Below are positions 6,921-15,114 of a stretch of 16,707 bases of DNA, in pieces. Made by a program: the position numbers and the translations under genes. Below the pieces are notes generated by a model. The model did no database searches. It saw nothing but the letters and a program-made list of their open reading frames with translations, and was not told the DNA's origin. The number at the start of each line of letters is the position of its first letter. The first letter of the stretch is position 1. Source of the stretch: Methylococcaceae bacterium (lineage in GTDB: Bacteria; Pseudomonadota; Gammaproteobacteria; Methylococcales; Methylomonadaceae); assembly GCA_030699345.1 (NCBI GenBank), contig JAUYMX010000590.1:1-16707 (forward strand), read 5' to 3'.

Positions 6921-8366
6921 ATGAAAGTATTTAAATTAACTCTGATTGCTGCGACAGTAGCATCATTGGCATCACCTCTAGCAGCACAAGCGGCTACCGA
7001 ATTTGACAATTTCACGCCACAAATTGGCGACACCACGCCGGTCAACCCGGGATCGGCAACGCCTTACAGATTGCCTTCACCCAATTTCAGCCAGGTTACG
7101 ATTGCTGACCGTGCCACTCAAAACACATTGGTGCCGGGCTCTAACTCTGGTAGTTGGGATATGATCACCGCTAACGAAACCGGTACGGATGCCGGTCGTT
7201 ACTTGTTCATGCCATTCGAGACCGGCACTGCGGGCGTACAACGGATTGATTTATCCGATAGCAACTACAACACCCGCACCACAACCATAGTTGCTCCAGG
7301 TACACAGGGCTTTGTGTCCGGTGACGCTTCTTGGTGGGCTCCCTGGGGCGGCTATCTGACTGGCGAGGAAAGCTGGGGCACTAACAGCACTAAAGGCCGT
7401 CTTTTTGAAGTAACCAACCCAACCACTGCAGCAGCTAACGCAGGAAACTTTGTACAACGCAGCGTCATCCCGCGCGTTTCTCATGAAGGTCTGGCATTTG
7501 ATAAAAGCAACAATCTGTATTTTGTCGACGAATTAAACGGCGGCAGCATTTATAAATACACATCTGCTAATCCATTTGCGACTAACGGCAATGATTTCTT
7601 CAGTGCTGGACAAACTTTCGCCCTGAAAGTGCAAGCCGGCGGCCAATTTGAAGGTAACAACGCCGCTGCAATTACCGGTTCTTCGACTTGGGAAGCTATC
7701 ACGGATGTCAACGGTGGTGCTTTGGCCGGCATTTCCGCCTTGTTGGGTGACGGAACTATCGATGGTCGTGTGTCTGCTGACAGTGCTCTTGTTAAAGGTA
7801 CCGGTTACAACCGCCCTGAAGATTTAGAGATTCAGAATCTGGCTGACGGCAACCAGTTCCTATACTTCACAACTACCGATTCTGACAACGATGGCATTAC
7901 CGCCAATGGTCGCGGTCGTGTTTATTCCTATAACGTGGGCAGCAGCGAAGTTAAATTGTTTGCCGACAGCAACACCATTGACGCGGCGACCGGTTTAGCA
8001 GCGGGCAGTGCCTTCAAAAACCCGGACAATTTGGCAATTGATGCTGAAGGCAATATTTACATCGTTGAAGATCAGGATGGCGGCGTTGAAGATGTCTGGT
8101 TTGCATTAGACGCTAACCGTGACGGCGTCGCTGAATCTGTGTCTAAATGGATCAGCTTGACCACAGCTGGTGCCGAAAGCACTGGCCTGTATTTTGACAA
8201 GTTCAACCCAAACAAAGCCTACATCAACGTGCAACATCCCACAGATGGCATCGATCGCACCATCGAACTGACTGCGGCACCAGTACCCGTACCCGGCGCA
8301 GTTTGGTTATTCGGTTCTGCATTGATGGGCTTTCTGGGCTTTTCACGTCGCAATAAAAAAGCTTAA
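6921..8366 (+). CDS. Secreted DUF839/PhoX-fold protein with VPLPA-type C-terminal sorting tail
   Basis: A 481-residue exported protein. The signal peptide is residues 1-24 (cleavage near AAQAA). A beta-propeller-like DUF839 body follows with PWGGYLTGEESW (141-152), SHEGLAFD (187-194), RPEDLEI (298-304) and KNPDNLAID (366-374). The C-terminus is PVPVPGAVWLFGSALMGFLG plus SRRNKK, a VPLPA-variant PEP-CTERM/exosortase sorting signal (motif, helix, basic end). ATG 6921 is the start: AAGGA lies at 6906-6910 and the signal peptide begins there. The in-frame GTG at 6846 would put the promoter -10 inside the gene. The upstream Pho boxes suggest induction by phosphate starvation. True PhoX phosphatases carry an iron-binding Cys in a TCEE-like motif. 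Here it reads TGEE (Gly148) and I see no cysteine in the whole protein, so phosphatase activity is doubtful. The DUF839 fold assignment is from motif memory. Confidence 0.75.
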   Translation: MKVFKLTLIAATVASLASPLAAQAATEFDNFTPQIGDTTPVNPGSATPYRLPSPNFSQVTIADRATQNTLVPGSNSGSWDMITANETGTDAGRYLFMPFETGTAGVQRIDLSDSNYNTRTTTIVAPGTQGFVSGDASWWAPWGGYLTGEESWGTNSTKGRLFEVTNPTTAAANAGNFVQRSVIPRVSHEGLAFDKSNNLYFVDELNGGSIYKYTSANPFATNGNDFFSAGQTFALKVQAGGQFEGNNAAAITGSSTWEAITDVNGGALAGISALLGDGTIDGRVSADSALVKGTGYNRPEDLEIQNLADGNQFLYFTTTDSDNDGITANGRGRVYSYNVGSSEVKLFADSNTIDAATGLAAGSAFKNPDNLAIDAEGNIYIVEDQDGGVEDVWFALDANRDGVAESVSKWISLTTAGAESTGLYFDKFNPNKAYINVQHPTDGIDRTIELTAAPVPVPGAVWLFGSALMGFLGFSRRNKKA

Positions 8367-8408
8367 ATCGTTACTGTCTCAACGGCCCAGCAACTGGGCG
8401 CTCTAATG

Positions 8409-8448
8409 AAAGCGGCGGCAAGGCAATCTTGTCGGCCGCTTTTTTTAT
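8409..8448 (+). terminator. Strong intrinsic terminator after the PhoX-fold gene
   Basis: AAAGCGGC (8409-8416) pairs perfectly with GCCGCTTT (8435-8442). An inner CAAG/CTTG stem (8419-8422 with 8428-8431) extends it, and the 3' arm runs into a T run through 8446. It separates the PhoX-fold gene from the polyene operon. Confidence 0.88.
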
Positions 8449-8648
8449 TTTAGTCCACGACCCTATTTGCCCGCTGACTGAAGAAAGCCAGTGCCATAAA
8501 AATCCTTTTGCTCCTCGAAATTAACAGTGATGCGTGATACGGTGCTCGGCACTTATTAACCAGGTCGAATTCAGGCGACTATTTTCACGTCAATGCATAT
8601 TTCAGCCAATAGCAAACTTTTGATCAACGCAAGTTGGGGCCGTTCCTG
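8449..8648 (+). other. Leader/promoter region of the polyene operon, no recognisable site
   Basis: These 200 bases between the terminator and the MMPL gene must hold the operon promoter, because everything downstream is tightly overlapping. I see no convincing -35/-10 pair, Pho box or CpxR box. TTGCTC (8508) and TGATAC (8535) are 21 bp apart, too far for a normal sigma-70 promoter. No ORF is supported here. Confidence 0.4.
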
Positions 8649-11009
8649 ATGGGCTTAGGCAAAGCGCAACAGCGGAACCAACTTAATGAAGGAATCCCTA
8701 AACTGACCGCCGGACTTTGGTTGCTGGGGATGATTTTCATCGCTTTTCTTGGCTTCCAGGCATTGACCAAAGACTGGCTGGAAACCAGTTTTTTAGCGTT
8801 GTTGCCCACCAACGAGCAGCAGCCGGAAGTCGCCAGAGCCATTCAACAGCATAATGCGCTAATCAACAAAAAAGTCATCTGGCTGGCGGGTGCGGCAACG
8901 TCGGCAGAAGCTATCGCCCATGCCCGAAACCTTAAACAGCAACTGGAACAAAGTCAGCTATTTAACAAAGTGGTGCTGGAATTTTCTCAGCAGCAATACA
9001 TCAAGCAATACCAGCAATTGTTCCCGTATCGCTATCAACTGCTGGATGCGCAATCACAAGACATCCTGGCTAAAAATCCCGACGCGTTAATCAAGCAGAA
9101 CCTGGAAATACTCAACAGCCCCATCGGCCAGATGCAATCGGCGGATTTTGAACGCGATCCGTTGTTGCTCTTCAGCCGCTATTTCAGCGCGCAAAATCCT
9201 ATCAAGTTAAATCTGGAACAGGGCATCGTGGTTTTGTCCGATCAGTATCGCTATTGGGCATTGATTTTGACCGATTTGCAGGATGACCGATTGCAACTGG
9301 ATAAGTTGGAAACCTTGTTGACACTGGTGAATAGTGCAGAAAGCCAACTCAAAACAGCAGGCGGCGAGTTGCTGGTGACCGGCATGCCATTGTTTACCGC
9401 GCATGGTGCAGAGTCTGCTAAACAGGAAATTTCCACGGTCGGTGTGGGTTCCAGTATCGGCATTTTTGTCTTGCTGTGGCTTACCTTTCGTAGCATCAGG
9501 CCGTTGTTGTTATCGTCACTTGCAATCGGTTCGGGCCTGTTTGCCGCATTGGTTATCTGCGTGCTGTTTTTCGGCAAAATTCATATTCTTACCTTGGTGT
9601 TCGGTGCCAGTTTAATTGGTGTTGCCGATGACTATGCGCAGCATTTTTTGTGCGACAGTTTCGGCGAGAAGGATTGGAATCCTCGCAAAAGCTTGAAGTT
9701 TATTCTGCCGGGACTTTCCTTTGGGCTATTAAGCAATCTGTTAAGTTACGCAGGCTTAGGTTTTTCACCGTTTCCCGGGTTGCAGGAAGTGGCATTGTTT
9801 TCTGCCGTCGGGTTGTTGGTCGCCTGGCTGACGGTGGTGCTGCTGTTTCCGTTGCTGTTAACCGGGTTCAAATTCGATCATCAACCGGGCATACTTAAAC
9901 TTACCACTTATTGGGAACAACATTGGCCGCTTTGGCTTTTAAAAAACCGCCGCGTACTAAGTGCATTGATGCTGGCTTTTATCGCAGGCGGCCTGTGGAT
10001 GTTAACGCCGCAAGACGATGTTCGCTTGCTGCAATCAGCACCGGCTGAGCTGCTGCAAACCGCCGATAAAATACGCTCTTTGTTACCGATAACGCACGAC
10101 AACCAGTTTTTTATGGTGTCAGGAAAAGATCAAGCAGAGTGGTATCAACATGAACAACAGCTGTTGGAACGTCTGCAAATGCTAAAGCAGCAAAAAGTGC
10201 TGACAAATGTTGAAGGCTTGAGTCAGTATTGGCCTGATGAAAATCAGCAGCAACAGAATTACCAGCTGTTAAAAAATAAGTTGGCAGAGTCCGGCTTGCT
10301 GGCGCGCTACATGACTGAGCTTGGGTTTGATGATAAAGCGGTAGCTGCTCAGCTCCAGCAATTTAAAGAAGCCGAAACTAATACGCTGCACTTGCCGGAC
10401 TGGCTAACAAATGCCGATGAAAGCAAGCGGTCTTTATGGCTGGGTTGCGATACCGAGCGCTGTCAAAGCACGGTCGTCTTAACCGGGATTGCCGATCTCT
10501 CCGCATTACCGGCACTGCAAGACTTGCCGGGCGTCGTCTGGGTGGATCAAGTCGAGTCAGTATCGTCGTTGTTTGCGCGGTATAGAATCCGGGCCAGCAT
10601 GTTATTAGCAGCAGCATTCTCATTAGCGTTGGCCGGATTAGGTTTCAAGTTCGGCTGGCGTAATGCGTTAACTATCATGACAGTGCCGGTGTTGTCGCTG
10701 GCTGTGTCGCTGGCGATGCTGGGCTGGTTTAATCAATTGTTTAGCTTATTCAATTTATTTGCGCTGTTGCTGGTATTGGGCATTGGGGTTGATTACGGGC
10801 TGTTCTTTTTCATGGCTGGCGACCGCCGCGCCAGCACATCGCTGGGTGTAACACTTTCGGCATTGACGACCTTACTGGCGTTTGGTTTATTGGCGACCAG
10901 TTCCACGGAGATCGTGCATGCCTTTGGTTTTACGTTAACTGCAGGCATCGTCACGGCTTTGTTGTGCGCGCCGTTGGTAGGATTTAGAGGACAAAAAAAT
11001 GACAAGTAG
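8649..11009 (+). CDS. MMPL/RND-family exporter of the polyene operon
   Basis: A 786-residue inner-membrane transporter counted from ATG 8649. An in-frame TTG at 8634 would add five residues; neither has a strong ribosome site, and ATG is preferred. TM1 is at ~19-37. A large periplasmic loop follows (to ~255) with ERDPLLLFSRYFS, then TM2-6 including GVADDYAQHF (324-333), where D327/D328 match the proton-relay position of MMPL proteins. After TM7 (~435-455) comes a second periplasmic loop, then TM8-12 with GIGVDYGLFF (D715/Y716). The two halves mirror each other as in RND pumps. MMPL proteins of this type accompany aryl polyene, flexirubin and xanthomonadin genes and are thought to move the lipid-linked pigment toward the outer membrane. 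The 3' end overlaps the next gene by 11 nt. Confidence 0.88.
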   Translation: MGLGKAQQRNQLNEGIPKLTAGLWLLGMIFIAFLGFQALTKDWLETSFLALLPTNEQQPEVARAIQQHNALINKKVIWLAGAATSAEAIAHARNLKQQLEQSQLFNKVVLEFSQQQYIKQYQQLFPYRYQLLDAQSQDILAKNPDALIKQNLEILNSPIGQMQSADFERDPLLLFSRYFSAQNPIKLNLEQGIVVLSDQYRYWALILTDLQDDRLQLDKLETLLTLVNSAESQLKTAGGELLVTGMPLFTAHGAESAKQEISTVGVGSSIGIFVLLWLTFRSIRPLLLSSLAIGSGLFAALVICVLFFGKIHILTLVFGASLIGVADDYAQHFLCDSFGEKDWNPRKSLKFILPGLSFGLLSNLLSYAGLGFSPFPGLQEVALFSAVGLLVAWLTVVLLFPLLLTGFKFDHQPGILKLTTYWEQHWPLWLLKNRRVLSALMLAFIAGGLWMLTPQDDVRLLQSAPAELLQTADKIRSLLPITHDNQFFMVSGKDQAEWYQHEQQLLERLQMLKQQKVLTNVEGLSQYWPDENQQQQNYQLLKNKLAESGLLARYMTELGFDDKAVAAQLQQFKEAETNTLHLPDWLTNADESKRSLWLGCDTERCQSTVVLTGIADLSALPALQDLPGVVWVDQVESVSSLFARYRIRASMLLAAAFSLALAGLGFKFGWRNALTIMTVPVLSLAVSLAMLGWFNQLFSLFNLFALLLVLGIGVDYGLFFFMAGDRRASTSLGVTLSALTTLLAFGLLATSSTEIVHAFGFTLTAGIVTALLCAPLVGFRGQKNDK

Positions 11010-12237
11010 CGATAAACGCAAAATCATCATTATTGGTGCCGGGCCTTCCGGCAGCATTGCCGGTGCCTTACTGCAAAACCAGGGTTTTCAGGTGACCATC
11101 CTGGAAAGACAGCTGTTTCCGCGCTTTAGTATCGGTGAAAGTCTATTGCCGCAATGCATGGAATTTATCAAACAGGCCGGAATGCTGGATGCCGTTGTCG
11201 ACGCCGGATTTCAGTTTAAAAACGGTGCCTCTTTTGTACATCAGGACCGACAAACCGAATTTAATTTTGAGGACAAATTCAGCCCCGGCATGGGCACGAC
11301 CTTTCAGGTGCAGCGCGGCAAGTTTGACAAGCTGTTGGCGGATGAAGCCATCCGCATGGGCGTAGAGATACAGTGGCAAGTCGAGGTAATCGCCGCCGAT
11401 TTTACTGGCGACAATCCGCAGCTCACCGTCCGTGATGCCCAAGGCGAAGTCACCACGACCAGCGCTGGTTTTGTGCTTGATGCCAGCGGTTTCGGACGCA
11501 TTTTGCCCAAGCTTTTGGAGCTGGAATCGCCGTCCGGATTTCCGGTCAGGCAGGCCATTTTCGGGCATATTGAAGACCGCATTACCGACAACTGGTTTGA
11601 TAGAAACAAAATCCGTATCACCGTACATCCTGAACATAAAGATGTCTGGTATTGGCTGATTCCATTCAGTAACGGTCGCAGCAGCATCGGCGTGGTTGCC
11701 GAGCCCGAGTTTTTTAACGGCCGGGACGATCACAACCAAGCGCTGCAAGACATTATCAAGCAAGATGACAGCCTGACTAGCTTGCTTGCAAACGCCGTAT
11801 TCGATGAGCAAATCAACACCATCGTAGGTTATTCCGCCAATGTCAAAAGCCTGGTTGGCAACGGTTATGCTTTATTAGGCAATGCCGGTGAATTTTTGGA
11901 CCCGGTATTTTCATCCGGGGTAACCATTGCGATGAAATCAGCCACGTTGGCGGCAGATGCATTGGTCAGACAATTTAATAACAATGAATCGGTGGATTGG
12001 CAACAAGACTACGCAGAACCGTTGCAACGCGGCGTCAACGCCTTCAGGGTGTTTGTCGATGCCTGGTACGACGGCCGCTTTCAGGATGTTATCTTTCATC
12101 CCAAACAACAACCCGACATTAAAGCCATGATTAGTTCAATACTGGCAGGCTATGCCTGGGATGAAAATAATCCCTATGTTAAAAATGCCCGCCCCCGCTT
12201 GGATACTCTCGCTGAAATATGTCGCCAAGATTATTAA
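10999..12237 (+). CDS. FAD-dependent oxidoreductase, flavin-halogenase-like
   Basis: A 412-residue flavoprotein. An N-terminal Rossmann FAD site GAGPSG (13-18) is followed by LERQLFPRFSIGESLLPQ (35-52), typical of the halogenase/geranylgeranyl-reductase-like branch. It also has GFQFKNGASF with K74 at the place of the halogenase catalytic Lys, VWYWLIP (216-222) corresponding to the halogenase GWxWxIP motif with V in place of G, and FLDPVFSSG (299-307), the FxDPxxSxG flavin-contact motif. Such proteins are commonly present in aryl polyene/flexirubin clusters, usually annotated as tryptophan halogenase or NAD(P)/FAD oxidoreductase. It could halogenate or otherwise oxidise the aryl polyene head group; activity is unproven. 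AGAGGA (10986-10991) precedes the ATG by 7 nt. It overlaps the MMPL gene by 11 nt and the next gene by 19 nt. Confidence 0.85.
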   Translation: MTSSDKRKIIIIGAGPSGSIAGALLQNQGFQVTILERQLFPRFSIGESLLPQCMEFIKQAGMLDAVVDAGFQFKNGASFVHQDRQTEFNFEDKFSPGMGTTFQVQRGKFDKLLADEAIRMGVEIQWQVEVIAADFTGDNPQLTVRDAQGEVTTTSAGFVLDASGFGRILPKLLELESPSGFPVRQAIFGHIEDRITDNWFDRNKIRITVHPEHKDVWYWLIPFSNGRSSIGVVAEPEFFNGRDDHNQALQDIIKQDDSLTSLLANAVFDEQINTIVGYSANVKSLVGNGYALLGNAGEFLDPVFSSGVTIAMKSATLAADALVRQFNNNESVDWQQDYAEPLQRGVNAFRVFVDAWYDGRFQDVIFHPKQQPDIKAMISSILAGYAWDENNPYVKNARPRLDTLAEICRQDY

Positions 12238-12782
12238 CCAGCGCCTTTTGTTTGAGCTTAACTGCTTGTGTACTAATGCCGCCGGAACAAGTTGCCGACA
12301 AGCCGGCAATAATGCCGATGGCCCAGCCTATAGGACCCGCCCGGCGCGTCGTGCAGCAACTCACCGCCGTATGGGCCGACCGGCAGGAATCCCTGCTGGC
12401 AGTTCTGGAATTGGATGCGCAGCATATCGCGATGTCCGGGCTCAGTAATGACGGCTTGAGTTTGTTCAATTTGACTTACGACGGCAAAACCATCGTGGCC
12501 GATAAAAGCCCGTTACTGCCTGCATCGGTCAATCCCGAATTCTTCATTACCGATTTGCAGTTGGTTTATTGGCCGCTTACCGAGCTGCAAAAAATTCTCC
12601 CTGGCCAATGGCGATTGGAAAGCACTGGAAACAAACGCAGTTTATATCTCGAAGATAAAATACAAGTGGAAGTTGATTATCTAACGCCCGATCTCGTGTG
12701 GCCTAAAGAGGTTGATCTGGTTAACTTTCAGTACCACTACCGGCTACATATTAAAACGATAAGCTATGACCCTGTACCTTAA
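12219..12782 (+). CDS. DUF3261 outer-membrane lipoprotein of the polyene operon
   Basis: A 187-residue protein with a short signal peptide ending in the lipobox LTAC (14-17), so Cys17 is predicted to be lipidated and the mature protein anchored in the envelope. The body fits DUF3261: RVVQQLTAVW, LDAQHIAMSGLSNDGLSLFNLTYDG, and the hallmark FITDLQLVYWPLTELQ (about 110-125). DUF3261 lipoproteins are regular members of aryl polyene-type clusters, next to the MMPL exporter. By context they help place the product in the outer membrane, but no biochemical role is firmly established. It overlaps the gene before by 19 nt and the ketosynthase after by 17 nt. Confidence 0.83.
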   Translation: MSPRLLTSAFCLSLTACVLMPPEQVADKPAIMPMAQPIGPARRVVQQLTAVWADRQESLLAVLELDAQHIAMSGLSNDGLSLFNLTYDGKTIVADKSPLLPASVNPEFFITDLQLVYWPLTELQKILPGQWRLESTGNKRSLYLEDKIQVEVDYLTPDLVWPKEVDLVNFQYHYRLHIKTISYDPVP

Positions 12783-13965
12783 TGACGTAGGCCTGTTGTG
12801 TGCGGCCGGTAATAGCAAAACTGAAGTATTAACGCGTTTGTTGGCTGGCGATCGCTCGGGATTGGTGCCCTGCGATGAGTTTGGACCACAGCAGTGGGTC
12901 GGACAAGTTGTAGCTGAATTACCGGAAATCAATTCATTCCCCCCCTTTGAAAAAGGGGGGATGGGGGGGATTTATAACTGCCGCAATAATCGTCTGCTGT
13001 TGGCGGCATTAAGCCAGATTCAGCTGACGGTGACGGCCATGATCGCCAAATTTGGCGCTGACCGGATCGGTATTGTGCTGGGTACCAGCACTTCCGGTGT
13101 GCGCAACACCGAATTGGCATTGACGCATTTAGCCGAGCATGGCGCAATGCCGGAACAATATCATTACAAGCAGCAGCAAATGGGGGCGGGGGCTGATTTT
13201 TTGGCTGATGTTATTGGGGTTAAAGGCCCGGCCTACACAATTTCTACCGCATGCTCTTCCAGCGGCAAGGCGTTTGCCTCGGCGCGGCGTTTAATCCGCT
13301 TGGGGTTATGCGATGCGGTGATCGTGGGCGGTGCCGACAGTTTATGCGGATTAACCACCCATGGTTTTGCCGCGCTAGAATCTATCAGCACCGGCTTGTG
13401 CAAGCCCTTTGGCAGGCACCGTAACGGGATTAATGTGGGTGAAGCCGTCAGTCTATTTGTATTAAGCACTGAACCCGGGCCGGTGATATTAGAAGGCATT
13501 GGTGTAACCAGCGATGCACATCATTTTTCTGCACCTGACCCGGAGGCAACCCAGGTGATCAGAGCCATGCAGATTGCCCTGGATGATGCCGGTAAAACTC
13601 CTGCGCAAATTGATTACATAAACTTGCACGGCACGGCGACAAAATTGAATGATGAAATGGAAAGTAAAGCCGTGAATGCCTTATTCGGCACATCGGTCGC
13701 GGCAAGTTCCAGCAAAGGCATGACCGGGCATACGCTGGGCGCAGCAGCGGCATTGGAATTGGCTTTTTGTTGGCTATTATTAACCAGCAATGATGAGCTC
13801 GGGACGTTGATTCCCAATATTAATAATGACGAACCGGATGAGGCATTGCCGCCATTAAACTTGGTAGAAAACGGCAACCGCTTAGGCCGTAACATCAACA
13901 CCTGCCAAAGTAACTCGTTTGCGTTTGGCGGTAGTAATTTATCCATTGTGGTGACGCGCGCATGA
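12766..13965 (+). CDS. apeO: Beta-ketoacyl synthase, ApeO-like
   Basis: A 399-residue thiolase-fold ketosynthase for polyene chain extension. The Cys-His-His set is complete: C163 in STACSSSG, H288 in NLHGTAT, K317 and H322 in KGMTGHTLGAAAA. NNRLLLAALSQI (74-85) and GTSTSGV are typical of the aryl polyene ApeO branch. In characterised aryl polyene systems ApeO works as a heterodimer with a chain-length factor, ApeC, which is not in this window. Residues ~56-70 (NSFPPFEKGGMGGIY) are encoded by a palindromic repeat element inserted in frame (see 12931-12973) and look unlike ketosynthase sequence. The insert lies before the RNNRL segment, probably in a surface loop, and the frame stays open, so the enzyme may still be active. 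It overlaps the previous gene by 17 nt and the next by 4 nt (ATGA). Confidence 0.9.
   Translation: MTLYLNDVGLLCAAGNSKTEVLTRLLAGDRSGLVPCDEFGPQQWVGQVVAELPEINSFPPFEKGGMGGIYNCRNNRLLLAALSQIQLTVTAMIAKFGADRIGIVLGTSTSGVRNTELALTHLAEHGAMPEQYHYKQQQMGAGADFLADVIGVKGPAYTISTACSSSGKAFASARRLIRLGLCDAVIVGGADSLCGLTTHGFAALESISTGLCKPFGRHRNGINVGEAVSLFVLSTEPGPVILEGIGVTSDAHHFSAPDPEATQVIRAMQIALDDAGKTPAQIDYINLHGTATKLNDEMESKAVNALFGTSVAASSSKGMTGHTLGAAAALELAFCWLLLTSNDELGTLIPNINNDEPDEALPPLNLVENGNRLGRNINTCQSNSFAFGGSNLSIVVTRA
12931..12973. repeat. Dispersed palindromic G/C-run mini-repeat inside the ketosynthase gene
   Basis: CCCCCCTTT (12940-12948) and AAAGGGGGG (12952-12960) form a perfect 9-bp hairpin with a 3-nt loop. 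An AT spacer and a second G7 run (12963-12969) follow, flanked by AATTCATT and ATTTAT. Read on the minus strand it is a double C-run, then TTTTTCAAA, then a G-run. This is the form of a small repeat I recall being scattered in many cyanobacterial and gammaproteobacterial genomes. Translation in either direction gives the familiar PPFEKGG-GGI or SPLFQRGG peptides. It contributes 14-15 codons without breaking the frame. Confidence 0.75.
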
Positions 13966-14396
13966 ATGATGTTGCCTCGCTGATTCCACATTCGGGTGAA
14001 ATGGTGTTGCTGGATCGAGTTATTGATTATGACGACAATCGCTTGAGCGCTGAACTGGTGGTGCGCGGCGATGGCCTGCTGGCCGGTGATGAAAACAGCG
14101 TGCCCGCCTGGGTTGGCATTGAATACATGGCGCAAACCATCGCCGCATATGCCGGTGCGCTGGCGAAGCAAGCCAATCAACCGATCCGCTTGGGATTTTT
14201 GCTGGGAACACGGCGCTATAGCAGCAATACAGGTGAATTCCGGGTTGGCGCAAAATTGACGGTAGAGGTCGAAAGAATTTTCCAAGATGATAATTTAAGC
14301 GTTTTCGACTGCCGAATTTTGGGTGATGATGTCGACATCACCGCTAATCTGAATGTCTATCAACCGCCGTTAAACAACATACAAACTAATGAATAA
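13962..14396 (+). CDS. apeP: Hotdog-fold 3-hydroxyacyl-ACP dehydratase, ApeP-like
   Basis: A 144-residue single hotdog domain. IPHSGEMVLLDRVIDYD (8-24) carries the catalytic His of FabZ/FabA-like dehydratases, and WVGIEYMAQTIAAYAG (48-63) carries the acidic partner at the start of the central helix (normally LE-x-MAQ). It would remove water from 3-hydroxyacyl-ACP to make each new double bond of the polyene. Characterised ApeP acts as a heterodimer with a second dehydratase, ApeI, which is absent from this window. The start is set by the ATGA overlap with the ketosynthase stop, and the end overlaps the reductase gene by 8 nt. Confidence 0.88.
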   Translation: MNDVASLIPHSGEMVLLDRVIDYDDNRLSAELVVRGDGLLAGDENSVPAWVGIEYMAQTIAAYAGALAKQANQPIRLGFLLGTRRYSSNTGEFRVGAKLTVEVERIFQDDNLSVFDCRILGDDVDITANLNVYQPPLNNIQTNE

Positions 14397-15114
14397 AACT
14401 ATTTTAGTCACCGGCTCCAGTCGCGGCATTGGTAAAGCCATCGCCCTGTACCTCGCTAAGCAGGGCTTCGATTTGGTGGTTCATTGCCGCAGTCAGCGCG
14501 CTCAGGCCGAAGAAGTAGCCGCAGAAATCCGGCAGCTGGGCCAATCGGCGCGGATTTTACAATTTGATATTGCCGATCGCGCGCAATGCGGCGAACAAAT
14601 CAATCAGGATATTGAAAGCCATGGCGCATATTACGGCGTGGTCTGCAATGCAGGTATTACCGCCGACAACGCCTTTCCTTCATTGACCGGTGAAGAGTGG
14701 GACAGCGTTATTCACAGCAATCTTGATGGTTTTTACAACGTGTTGCAGCCGGTGGTGATGCCGATGGTCAGGCGGCGTAAACCCGGACGCATCGTCACGT
14801 TATCGTCGGTGTCAGGAATAATGGGCAACCGCGGCCAGGTCAATTACAGCGCAGCCAAAGCCGGTATTATCGGAGCCACCAAAGCACTGGCGCTGGAATT
14901 AGCCAAACGTGACATTACCGTTAATTGTGTGGCACCCGGCCTGATCGAAACAGATATGGTCAACGAGTTACCTCTGGAAGAAATCAAAAAAATGATTCCG
15001 GCGCGTCGAGTCGGCAGCCCCAAAGAGGTTGCGGCACTGGTGGCGTTTTTAATGTCTGAAGATGCCGCTTACATTACCCGGCAAGTGATTTCGGTAAATG
15101 GTGGCTTATGCTAA
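14389..15114 (+). CDS. apeQ: 3-ketoacyl-ACP reductase (FabG-like SDR), ApeQ-like
   Basis: A 241-residue classical short-chain dehydrogenase, normal FabG length. NADP(H)-binding TGSSRGIG is at 8-15, CNAG at 86-89, and the catalytic tetrad is N111-S140-Y153-K157 (LSSVSG, NYSAAK). NCVAPGLIETDM follows and the C-terminus is ISVNGGLC. It reduces the 3-keto group made by the ketosynthases before dehydration. The position between the ApeP-like dehydratase and the ApeR-like synthase is the order found in aryl polyene clusters, which separates it from the housekeeping fabG of fatty-acid synthesis. It overlaps both neighbours (8 and 7 nt). Confidence 0.92.
   Translation: MNKTILVTGSSRGIGKAIALYLAKQGFDLVVHCRSQRAQAEEVAAEIRQLGQSARILQFDIADRAQCGEQINQDIESHGAYYGVVCNAGITADNAFPSLTGEEWDSVIHSNLDGFYNVLQPVVMPMVRRRKPGRIVTLSSVSGIMGNRGQVNYSAAKAGIIGATKALALELAKRDITVNCVAPGLIETDMVNELPLEEIKKMIPARRVGSPKEVAALVAFLMSEDAAYITRQVISVNGGLC

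Noticed and set aside
8508..8540. TTGCTC / TGATAC as a sigma-70 promoter for the polyene operon
   Set aside because: The spacer is 21 bp and both hexamers are poor matches.
11143..11811. 222-residue open frame on the minus strand inside the FAD enzyme gene
   Set aside because: It is antisense to a well-supported conserved gene, has no recognisable domain or ribosome site, and reflects codon bias of the sense strand.
12931..12973. The C/G-run hairpin as an intrinsic terminator within the operon
   Set aside because: It has no T run on the plus strand and sits inside an intact reading frame. The repeat-family explanation fits better.
13614..14285. 223-residue open frame on the minus strand across the ketosynthase and dehydratase genes
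   Set aside because: It is antisense to two conserved enzymes with full active sites. Its low-complexity composition is that of a shadow frame.
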